Shown piece by piece: positions 1 through 6,536 of a DNA stretch of 8,563 nucleotides; positions within the stretch are counted from its first letter, which is position 1, and every line of letters begins with the position of its first letter. The stretch lies in the NCBI GenBank assembly GCA_002391565.1, contig DGFH01000300.1, forward strand, positions 6,950 through 15,512, read 5' to 3'. The notes beneath the pieces were generated by a model, which saw only the letters and a program-made list of their open reading frames with translations, ran no database searches and was not told the DNA's origin. Position numbers and translations under genes: made by a program. Origin of the DNA: Anaerolineales bacterium UBA3905. Its GTDB lineage: Bacteria > Chloroflexota > Anaerolineae > Caldilineales > Caldilineaceae.

Positions 1-989
1 GAGAGCGGGCCATGCACGGGCGCGCCGGTCTGCAGGCTGTGCACGAAGTTCTGGACCGGGTTCTGGAAGGGTGGCTGCAGCACGTCTACAGGCATCACTT
101 CGCCGGCCGGGTTAGCGCGGGTCTGCACGCGGATCGTCGTCTCGTAGTCGTAAGAACTGATCGTCCCCTCCGTGCCCACGATCACAAAGCCGCACTTGGG
201 CTGCGGCTGGTGCGTCCACGGGTCGGTGAAGGTGCCCCAGCGCGTCTCGAACTTGGACAAGCCCTTGGCGTAGCGCGCCAGCGTGATGCTGTGCTCGTCA
301 ACTTCGAGACCGGACGGTTCATCGACCATCGTCATCACCTCGATCGGTTTATCGCCACCGTGATACCATGTCCCCAGCGTCACGCCGTAACCGAGATAGT
401 CAAGCAGCGAGCCGCCGCCCTGATCGCGACGGTAGAACCAGCTCTCGGCTTTGCGCGCGGCCGCCGTCTCCGGCGTCACCTCGACTTTGTCCGCCACGTG
501 ATAGAGGGGACCGCGATTGCCGTCGTAGTAATGCACCTCGATCACCTGACCGATCACGCCTTCATCGATCAGCCGTTTGCTGGTGACGTGCGGCGGATAC
601 CAGGCCAGGGGCCAGTTGATGACCATCTGCTTGCCCGTCGCCGCCACCGCCGCGATCATGCGATCGGCTTCCGCCAGTGACGCGGCAAAGGGTTTTTCGA
701 CCAGGATGTGCACGTCGAAGGGCGCCACGCGTTCAACCCACAGTCCATGCGTCGCCGTCGCCGGGCAGAGGATGACGAAATCAGGCTGCGTTGTCTCCAG
801 GCACTGGCGATAGTCGGTGAAGATGCGCTCAGCGGGGATGGCGAAGTTGCGCGCGGCGGTGACCATCCGCTCCGGCTGTTCGTCGCAGATGCCGGCGATC
901 TCCACGTCGGGATGCGCGTGCGCCATACGCAGCAGATCGCCCATGTGCATGTGGTCGAAGTTGATGCCGACGACTTTGAGTTTCGACAT
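1..989 (-). CDS. Gfo/Idh/MocA family oxidoreductase, partial (C-terminus beyond left edge)
   Basis: An open frame of 329 complete codons runs leftward from ATG at 989 with no stop before the window edge, so the C-terminus is missing. The family catalyses NAD(P)-dependent oxidation or reduction of sugars, cyclitols and related compounds in the cytoplasm. The N-terminal half is a Rossmann-type region: a beta strand (KLKVVGIN, residues 3-10), ICDEQPERM (34-42) and the hallmark VEKPF (97-101), whose Lys is the usual catalytic residue. The C-terminal half has the substrate-domain block GGGSLLDYLGYG (191-202). Two oddities are visible. The usual Gly-rich GxGxxG loop is replaced by the His-rich INFDHMHMGDLL (9-20), and the His normally four residues after the Asp of the GG-D-H motif is Tyr201. 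The start is supported by AGGAGA five bases upstream. Family assignment is firm; the substrate is unknown. It lies last in the minus-strand run, 384 bp after the next oxidoreductase gene. Confidence 0.92.
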   Translation of the reverse strand, partial: MSKLKVVGINFDHMHMGDLLRMAHAHPDVEIAGICDEQPERMVTAARNFAIPAERIFTDYRQCLETTQPDFVILCPATATHGLWVERVAPFDVHILVEKPFAASLAEADRMIAAVAATGKQMVINWPLAWYPPHVTSKRLIDEGVIGQVIEVHYYDGNRGPLYHVADKVEVTPETAAARKAESWFYRRDQGGGSLLDYLGYGVTLGTWYHGGDKPIEVMTMVDEPSGLEVDEHSITLARYAKGLSKFETRWGTFTDPWTHQPQPKCGFVIVGTEGTISSYDYETTIRVQTRANPAGEVMPVDVLQPPFQNPVQNFVHSLQTGAPVHGPL

Positions 990-994
990 ATCAG

Positions 995-1000
995 TCTCCT
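995..1000 (-). promoter_or_regulatory. Ribosome binding site for the left-edge oxidoreductase
   Basis: AGGAGA on the minus strand lies five bases before the ATG at 989. It is a near-consensus Shine-Dalgarno and fixes this start for a gene whose stop lies outside the window. Confidence 0.75.
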
Positions 1001-1016
1001 TATCAGAACGATATTT

Positions 1017-1100
1017 GACGCAAAGACGGAGAGACGCAGAGATGCGCAGAGCATCAAAAACGAGCAATGCAGGCTTTTCTCTGTACTTCCTTTGCGTTTT
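1017..1100. repeat. Palindromic intergenic element, copy 1 ('GACGCAAAGAC' family)
   Basis: The left arm (about 1017-1051) begins GACGCAAAGACGGAGAGACG. The right arm (about 1075-1100) is an imperfect reverse complement containing TTCTCTG and CTTTGCGTTT, so the transcript could fold into a long imperfect stem. A second element with the same arm sequences lies at 1273-1350. It sits in the gap before the left-edge oxidoreductase and encodes no credible protein. Dispersed repeats of this CTCTGCG/CTTTGCGTC type are common in intergenic DNA of Chloroflexota and other environmental bacteria (general recollection, not checked). No transposase is present, so it could be a MITE- or REP-like non-autonomous repeat. 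Confidence 0.65.
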
Positions 1101-1133
1101 TGCTGGGTGTATTTCAGGTGTGGGGTGCGTGTC

Positions 1134-1190
1134 GTAGGTCATCGCCTCCGGCGTGACATGGCGCCCGTCACGCCGGAGGCGATGACCTAC
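1134..1190. repeat. Perfect 24-bp inverted repeat (GTAGGTCATCGCC unit)
   Basis: The left arm 1134-1157 and right arm 1167-1190 are exact reverse complements over 24 bases, with a 9-base loop at 1158-1166. Each arm starts or ends with GTAGGTCATCGCC or its complement and also contains a small internal palindrome, CGCCTCCGGCG. The same unit recurs twice as single copies at 2608 and 2648. There is no T-run on either side, so a classical intrinsic terminator is not supported. As RNA it would still form a very stable hairpin downstream of the oxidoreductase gene that ends at 1374. Confidence 0.85.
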
Positions 1191-1272
1191 AAAACAATCT
1201 CCGCCCCCAATGTGAAATAGACCCGTTTTTGCTCCTCTGCGCCAAAGCAAGGGAATCTTCCAACGGCCTACT

Positions 1273-1350
1273 GGATGCAAAGACAACGCAGCGAACTACA
1301 CTCCATACTTTTTCTCTGCGCTCCTCCGCGCCTTTGCGTCTTTGCGTCGA
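1273..1350. repeat. Palindromic intergenic element, copy 2 ('GACGCAAAGAC' family)
   Basis: The left arm, GATGCAAAGACAACGCAGCG at 1274-1293, is imperfectly complementary to the right arm at about 1311-1349, which contains TTTCTCTGCG and CTTTGCGTCTTTGCGTCG. It has the same architecture and arm motifs as the element at 1017-1100. Its right arm lies 24 bases past the stop codon of the oxidoreductase gene at 1374, so it would be in that gene's 3' untranslated RNA and could work as a processing or stability hairpin. Confidence 0.65.
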
Positions 1351-1373
1351 GAGCATCTTTTCCAATTGCTTTC

Positions 1374-2531
1374 TCATGCGTTGACGCCGGGCAGACGCCG
1401 CACTTCGCCGGGACGCTTGGGCTGGTTGTCGCGGGCGCTGCCGATGGCGGCGAAGGCGAGCGCCAGGCTGCGCAGGTTGTCGACGGCGTTGTTGAAAGGC
1501 GTGCGTCCTTCCTCGATGGCGCAGAGCAGTTCGCCCATGGCGCCGTGAAAGCCGTCCGGGAACCACTGCCCCGCAAGCTGCGGCGTGGCGACGCCCTCGG
1601 CGGTGATCAACTGCACTGTCTGCTCCTGCAAACCTGGCCCGCTGCTCAGTGCCGTCGCCGTTGTTCCGACCAGGAAGGTGCGGTCGTGATGCCCCACCGC
1701 CGTCGCCGCGTTGAAGCTGAGCGTCGCCTGCGCCGCCGGATAGTCGACCAGTACGTGGGCAAGCATGGGCGGACGCGGACGCTGGCTGCGTGTGCGCTTG
1801 ACGGCGGCGAAGACCTGCTGCGGCTGCTCGGCGCCAAAATAGCAGGTCAGCATGTCGAACCAGTGGATCGCAAAATCATAGAGCACCAGATCGTCGATCT
1901 CATCGAACGGCGTGCCCACAACCCACGAGTGATCCCAGTGTACGGAGAGATCGGCGCTGGTCAGCTCGCCCAACAGCCCGGCGGCCACCGCCAGCCGCAG
2001 GTAGGCGACGTGCGGCGCCCAGCGCCCATTCTGGTTGACGGCAAGCTGCACACCCTGTTTTGCCGCCAGCTCGCACAGCCGTTCGCCGATGTCGAGGTCG
2101 ATCACAAACGGTTTCTGGCTCAAAATGTGTTTGCGCGCCGCCAACGCCGCCTCGATCAGCGCCACGCGTTCGGGCGGATGGGTGGCGATGTCCACCACTT
2201 CGACATCGTCGCGGCGCAGAAGTTCGCGATAGTCGGTGTAGACGGCGGCGTCGGGATAGAAGGTCGCGCGTCGCTCCTCGGCGCGCTCCCGGTTGCGGTC
2301 ACACAGCGCCACCACGTTGTAACCCGCTGCACGATACGCGGTCAAGTGGTGCGCCGTGATGCCGCCACAGCCGATCAGCCCGATGGCAGGTCGATAGCGC
2401 TGCGGGTTGCGCGGGCGATAGGGCAGGTCGGGCGCAGGCAATGTCGCCTGCGCGCCGCCCACTGCGCCGGCGTAGGCGTCGGCCTGCACTGGCGTCTTGG
2501 GTTGATCTGTCTGGGTTGAGCTTGCCGCCAT
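1374..2531 (-). CDS. Gfo/Idh/MocA family oxidoreductase with N-terminal extension
   Basis: 385 residues from ATG at 2531, chosen because GGAGG stands five bases upstream; the frame continues 21 codons further without ribosome-site support. A Pro/Ala-rich extension of about 48 residues precedes the Rossmann fold, which starts AIGLIGCGGI (49-58). That is a proper glycine-rich NAD(P) loop, with VVALCDRNRERAEER (73-87) as the second strand. The usual EKP motif reads SQKPF (138-142), keeping Lys140 but with Gln for Glu. The substrate-domain motif is VLYDFAIHWFDML (216-228), with Asp219, His223 and Asp226. By family it is an NAD(P)-dependent sugar or cyclitol dehydrogenase, or a non-redox relative such as a glycosidase; the substrate is unknown. 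It is clearly not a recent duplicate of the left-edge paralogue, which lacks this loop. It lies 192 bp downstream of the kinase gene, with repeats between, and may be cotranscribed. Confidence 0.93.
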   Translation of the reverse strand: MAASSTQTDQPKTPVQADAYAGAVGGAQATLPAPDLPYRPRNPQRYRPAIGLIGCGGITAHHLTAYRAAGYNVVALCDRNRERAEERRATFYPDAAVYTDYRELLRRDDVEVVDIATHPPERVALIEAALAARKHILSQKPFVIDLDIGERLCELAAKQGVQLAVNQNGRWAPHVAYLRLAVAAGLLGELTSADLSVHWDHSWVVGTPFDEIDDLVLYDFAIHWFDMLTCYFGAEQPQQVFAAVKRTRSQRPRPPMLAHVLVDYPAAQATLSFNAATAVGHHDRTFLVGTTATALSSGPGLQEQTVQLITAEGVATPQLAGQWFPDGFHGAMGELLCAIEEGRTPFNNAVDNLRSLALAFAAIGSARDNQPKRPGEVRRLPGVNA

Positions 2532-2536
2532 GGTCG

Positions 2537-2541
2537 CCTCC
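2537..2541 (-). promoter_or_regulatory. Ribosome binding site deciding the start at 2531
   Basis: GGAGG on the minus strand lies five bases before ATG 2531. The upstream in-frame start at 2594 has no comparable site, so translation from 2531 is preferred. Confidence 0.75.
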
Positions 2542-2547
2542 AGAACA

Positions 2548-2571
2548 CGGATATACGGAATGAACGGATAT
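2548..2571. repeat. Short tandem CGGAWAT-like repeat
   Basis: CGGATAT (2548-2554), CGGAAT (2556-2561) and CGGATAT (2565-2571) are spaced 8 and 9 bases apart, just upstream of the ribosome site of the oxidoreductase at 1374-2531. It could be a regulator site with near-helical phasing or a minor repeat. No matching promoter boxes were found. Confidence 0.4.
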
Positions 2572-2607
2572 GCCGGTGCGATTTTCAACCGCACGCCCCC
2601 GACCTGT

Positions 2608-2631
2608 GTAGGTCATCGCCTCTGGCGTGAC
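2608..2631 (+). repeat. Single copy of the GTAGGTCATCGCC unit (one mismatch)
   Basis: 24 bases match the left arm at 1134-1157 with one change (CTCTGG for CTCCGG). It is followed by another copy exactly 40 bases on, at 2648. It lies in the 192-bp gap between the kinase and oxidoreductase genes. Confidence 0.8.
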
Positions 2632-2647
2632 ATCGTGAGCCACTCCT

Positions 2648-2712
2648 GTAGGTCATCGCCTCCGGCGTGACATCGCGCCCGACGGAAGCGTCCGGCTGGA
2701 AGCCGAACCTAC
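2648..2712 (+). repeat. Composite repeat: GTAGGTCATCGCC unit joined to an inverted GTAGGTTCGGC unit
   Basis: 2648-2671 is an exact copy of the unit at 1134-1157. It continues through CGCGCCCGACGGAAG and a small palindrome, CGGCTGGAAGCCG, to end in ACCTAC at 2707-2712. The whole element is therefore bounded by inverted GTAGGT/ACCTAC, but its two halves differ in sequence. It looks like two related hairpin elements joined. It starts 11 bases past the kinase stop codon. Confidence 0.65.
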
Positions 2713-2723
2713 GATGGCCGAAA

Positions 2724-3697
2724 TTAACCTTCCCCTTGCTGCCCTGCCCACAACGCCGCGCCGATGGCGCCGGCGTCGACGCCAAGCTGAGCCTGCACGA
2801 TGCGCACCCGATCCACCGGGATGGCGCGACAACGTGCGCGCACGATGTCGCGCACCGGCGCCAGCAGTTGTTCGCCGAGATTCGCCACGCTGCCGCCCAG
2901 GATCACGCAATCCGGGCTGAGCGTCGTGACTATGTTCGCCACGCCGGCGCCGAGATATTTGGTGACGTGCGCCAGGATCGCCTGCGCCACCGCGTCGCCC
3001 GCAGCCGCGGCTTGACCCACCAGCGCCGGTGTGACGCGCTCCGCCGCGCCGCCCGCCAGGTGCAAAAGCAGGCTGTCGGGCGCCTCCGCCAGACGCTGCA
3101 CCGCCTGCGCTGTGATCGCCACGCCGCTGGCGTAGGTCTCCAGACAGCCGCGATTGCCGCAGGTGCAAAGGGGGCCATCTGGATCCATGGTCAGGTGTCC
3201 GATCTCGCCTGCCGTGCCGTCGATGCCCCAAAAGAGTCGCCCGCCGATGGCAATGCCACCGCCGACGCCTGTGCCCAACGTAAAGCCGACGACGGTGTGC
3301 GCGCCCCGTCCGGCGCCAAAGAGGGTCTCCGCCAGCACAAAAGCGCGCGCGTCGTTGATCAGCCAGACCGGTCGCCCCAACGCCTGGCGCAGCACCGGGC
3401 CTGCTGGCACATCGCGCCACGCGCCAGCCAGGTTGGGCAGAAAATGTGTGCGCCCCGTCGCCAGATCATAGACGCCCGGCACGCCCAAACCGACGGCGGC
3501 AAGCTCCGTCACGGCGACGCTGGCATCTCCGCACGCTGTGTGAACCAGCGCCGCCATGCGCTGCAACACGGCGTCTGGCCCCTCGTGCGAGTCGGTCGGC
3601 GCCTGGCTGCGCGCCAGCACGCGCCCGCTCGCCTGCTCCACGATGGCGACGGCGATCTTGGTGCCGCCCAGGTCGATGCCCGCCAGAATCACGGTCG

Positions 3698-3701
<4 letters not shown>
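2724..3701 (-). CDS. ROK-family sugar kinase (glucokinase-like)
   Basis: 325 residues from GTG at 3701, an ordinary length for a ROK protein. The family comprises ATP-dependent cytoplasmic hexose or amino-sugar kinases and the related NagC/XylR repressors. No helix-turn-helix precedes the N-terminal phosphate loop GIDLGGTK (8-15), so it is a kinase rather than a repressor. The catalytic Asp is in INDARA (Asp117), followed by the glycine-rich FTLGTGVGGGI (140-150). The ROK zinc site is complete: GHLTMD with His169 and CTCGNRGCLE with Cys179, Cys181 and Cys186. The GTG start overlaps the stop of the upstream FAD oxidoreductase gene in a 4-bp GTGA, implying translational coupling. A second in-frame GTG at 3692 has AGGGTGA upstream and is an alternative. 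The sequence stretches open far upstream in this frame, but that part is antisense-like shadow. Substrate unknown: glucose, mannose-type or amino sugar are all possible. Confidence 0.94.
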
Positions 3702-4990
<1,289 letters not shown>

Positions 4991-5010
4991 GGAAAATCCC
5001 CAAGTTGTTT

Positions 5011-5028
5011 TATTCAAGAAATTGAATG
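5011..5028. promoter_or_regulatory. Candidate operator 1 (TATTC-N8-GAAT) at the FAD oxidoreductase promoter
   Basis: TATTCAAGAAATTGAATG contains a perfect ATTCAA-GAAA-TTGAAT dyad (5012-5027). It lies directly downstream of the minus-strand -10 box (5031-5036) and covers the expected transcription start, a classic repressor position. The outer half-sites ATTC/GAAT and their 8-base spacing are the same as in the dyad at 5338-5355. Confidence 0.55.
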
Positions 5029-5030
5029 AT

Positions 5031-5059
5031 AGTGTAGCGGAGAGTCAGGCGTTTGTCAA
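5031..5059 (-). promoter_or_regulatory. Sigma-70-type promoter for the minus-strand catabolic genes
   Basis: On the minus strand TTGACA (5059-5054) is separated by exactly 17 bases from TACACT (5036-5031). The -35 is perfect and the -10 matches four of six positions. The start of transcription would fall near 5024, giving a leader of about 34 bases to the ATG at 4990. Confidence 0.65.
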
Positions 5060-5292
5060 TAGCGGTTTTCGATAAACTTTATGGGCGAGCGCTACAACGG
5101 ATTCGTGGAAACAGCGGATTTGGTTGCTTTGTCGAGATGGAGGGCGCCGCCAACCGTAGATCACGACCATCGTTTCCATGCATCTTGGCTGTGGTAGGCG
5201 ACCCCAGGTTGGAGTATACACTTCCACAAAAATACAAATTCTTGATTGAATGGTTGGCTGTCAGCCCGTGCAAGCCACAATTCTCCTCTCTA

Positions 5293-5321
5293 TTGACATT
5301 TATTTGGCACCGTGCTACGCT
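5293..5321 (+). promoter_or_regulatory. Sigma-70-type promoter for the YhfZ-like regulator
   Basis: TTGACA (5293-5298), 17 bases, then TACGCT (5316-5321), preceded by TGC at 5313-5315 as an extended -10. The -35 is perfect; the -10 hexamer matches only three of six but gains from the TGn. Transcription would start near 5328, leaving a leader of about 135 bases. Confidence 0.55.
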
Positions 5322-5335
5322 ACTTTGCACAAAGT

Positions 5336-5357
5336 TTTATTCGATACTGTGAATAAA
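5336..5357. promoter_or_regulatory. Candidate operator 2 (TATTC-N8-GAATA) at the regulator promoter
   Basis: TTTATTC (5336-5342) and GAATAAA (5351-5357) are a perfect 7-bp dyad around the 8-base spacer GATACTGT. It lies just downstream of the expected transcription start. The core TATTC-N8-GAAT is the same as at 5011-5027, suggesting one regulator acts on both divergent units and represses its own gene. Confidence 0.55.
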
Positions 5358-5420
5358 TTTTAGGGTTGTGTCATAGCTCTGCTAAAGGTGCAACAAGCAT
5401 CAAAACCAGGCGACGGCGTC

Positions 5421-5448
5421 TCGCCCCTCGCAACTCGCCCCTCGCCCC
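5421..5448 (+). repeat. Heptamer repeat TCGCCCC, four units
   Basis: Units TCGCCCC, TCGCAAC, TCGCCCC and TCGCCCC follow without gaps, immediately upstream of the regulator start. Bases 5421-5442 recur exactly inverted at 6433-6454, beyond the same gene. It resembles the short tandemly repeated heptanucleotides known from cyanobacteria. Confidence 0.75.
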
Positions 5449-5462
5449 ACAACACAAGGATA

Positions 5463-6425
5463 ATGACGGGCGCCGACATGATGCGCACAGAACAGGCGAC
5501 CACGCAAGGTTTATTGACAAAGCACGGTCAGATTGTGATGGCATTGGCGCGCGCGTTGTTGGAAGCGGCGCCGGGCGACCGTCTGCTGCCGGTGCAGGAA
5601 TACGCCGATCTGTTCCAGGCGGGCGCAGGCACGGTGCAGAGCGCGCTCGACTTTCTGCAGGATGTCGCCGCCGCGCGGCTGGAAGCGCGCGGGCGGCTGG
5701 GCACCTACGTGGCTGAAGTCAACTATCCACGATTGTGGCAGATCAGCCAGCACCGCCCGATGATCGGCGCCATGCCGCTGCCCTATCTGCGCCATGTCGA
5801 AGGGTTGGCGACGGCGCTACAGGCGCAGTTCGCCGACGCTGAGACCAGCCTGGCGCTGCGCTTTATGCGCGGCTCGACCGAACGGTTGCAGGCGCTTGCC
5901 AGCGGCGTGATCGATTGGGCGCTGGTCTCGCGTTTCGCCGCCGATACTGCCGGCGCACATGGTTTTGCCGTCGCTCCGTGCGTGACGTTTGGCGAACAAA
6001 GTTACCTGGAAGGACACGTGCTCTTGCTGCGCAGCCACTTGAACCCGGCTCAGCTCGACGGCGTGCGGCTTGGCGTCGATTTTTTGTCGGCGGATCACGC
6101 GTATATCTCGCGCGCCATCAGCCGTGGCAAGCGCGTCGAGCTGGTGAACATCCAGTACGACCAGGCGCTCGATCTGCTCGCCACCGGCGCTATCGACGCC
6201 GTGGTGTGGACAAGTCTGGAGACGCCCGCCGCGCTGAGCGACATCACCGCCATCCCGCTGCGCGCCGCTGACGATCCAATGCTGGCGCCGCTGAGCGAAG
6301 CCGTGATCGTCGTCAGCCAGGGCAACAAAGCCGCCGCCAATCTGCTGCAGGCGGTGCTGGACGTGCGCGCTGCGCGTACGATCCAGCGCGCTGTGATCGA
6401 GCGAGTGCGCGTGCCAAGTTACTGA
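5463..6425 (+). CDS. yhfZ: YhfZ-like GntR-type transcriptional regulator
   Basis: 320 residues from ATG 5463; ATG 5478 and 5481 are alternatives, since AAGGA sits only two bases before 5463. From memory of E. coli YhfZ, the matches are clear: GQIVMALARALL (22-33) opens the winged-helix domain, GAMPLPYLRHVEGLATALQA (102-121) corresponds to YhfZ's AMPLPY-EGLA block, and both proteins end in PSY. A helix-turn-helix (about 38-73) is followed by a wing ending RGRLGTYVAE (76-85) and a C-terminal domain (about 100-320) resembling a periplasmic-binding-protein fold, expected to sense a small ligand. In E. coli yhfZ belongs to the php-yhf operon, none of whose other genes are here. It is divergent from the FAD oxidoreductase and shares the TATTC-N8-GAAT dyad with that promoter, so it probably represses or activates the cluster and itself. 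Homology is strong; the target and ligand are inferred or unknown. An in-frame GTG at 5388 would translate the repeat and is unlikely. Confidence 0.85.
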   Translation: MTGADMMRTEQATTQGLLTKHGQIVMALARALLEAAPGDRLLPVQEYADLFQAGAGTVQSALDFLQDVAAARLEARGRLGTYVAEVNYPRLWQISQHRPMIGAMPLPYLRHVEGLATALQAQFADAETSLALRFMRGSTERLQALASGVIDWALVSRFAADTAGAHGFAVAPCVTFGEQSYLEGHVLLLRSHLNPAQLDGVRLGVDFLSADHAYISRAISRGKRVELVNIQYDQALDLLATGAIDAVVWTSLETPAALSDITAIPLRAADDPMLAPLSEAVIVVSQGNKAAANLLQAVLDVRAARTIQRAVIERVRVPSY

Positions 6426-6432
6426 TGCAGTC

Positions 6433-6461
6433 AGGGGCGAGTTGCGAGGGGCGAGGGGCGC
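6433..6461 (-). repeat. Heptamer repeat, inverted copy
   Basis: Units GGGGCGA, GTTGCGA, GGGGCGA and GGGGCGC begin at 6434, eight bases past the regulator stop codon. Positions 6433-6454 are an exact 22-base inverted copy of 5421-5442. The two copies bracket the regulator gene. Confidence 0.75.
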
Positions 6462-6526
6462 AACGCCGCTGATTGTACGGCAATGGTTGAGGAAGGCGCA
6501 GGCACTGGCGCGGATTGCAGATCGAT

Positions 6527-6530
6527 GAGG
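6527..6530 (+). promoter_or_regulatory. Ribosome binding site for the URO-D-like gene
   Basis: GAGG lies six bases before ATG 6537. This favours that start over the in-frame ATG at 6525, which contains the site, and over 6483, which has no site. Confidence 0.65.
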
Positions 6531-6536
6531 TACACC

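Larger units (their letters stand above)
4991..5462. promoter_or_regulatory. Divergent control region between FAD oxidoreductase and YhfZ-like regulator
   Basis: This 472-bp segment is visibly more AT-rich than the genes and has no credible protein. It holds a minus-strand promoter at 5031-5059, a plus-strand promoter at 5293-5321, two matching dyads (5011-5028 and 5338-5355) and a heptamer repeat (5421-5448). The middle, 5060-5292, contains only short patches such as GGCTGTCAGCC near 5265 and an ATTC-N6-GAAT dyad at 5238-5251. Small open frames there overlap each other on both strands and match no family I know. Confidence 0.7.

Noticed and set aside
12..680. Plus-strand open frame of 222 codons opposite the left-edge oxidoreductase
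   Set aside because: It is antisense to a gene with clear family motifs; its Arg/His/Ala-rich translation matches nothing recognisable and is a GC-driven shadow.
1191..1272. Possible terminator or small gene after the 24-bp palindrome
   Set aside because: No T-run follows the palindrome on either strand, and no open frame with a ribosome site is present.
1275..2519. Plus-strand open frame of 414 codons opposite the second oxidoreductase
   Set aside because: It begins inside the palindromic repeat and is otherwise antisense to a convincing enzyme gene, with no domain signature of its own.
1017..2712. CRISPR array suggested by repeated units in the gaps
   Set aside because: Copies are few, palindromic, irregularly spaced and in both orientations, with no spacer pattern or cas gene.
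5238..5251. Third operator copy, ATTC-N6-GAAT
   Set aside because: The half-sites match but the spacing is 6 rather than 8, so it would not present the same face; kept only as a weak possibility.
5045..5352. Small open frames of 60-99 codons on both strands in the divergent region
   Set aside because: They overlap each other and the promoter boxes, lack ribosome sites, and resemble no known family.
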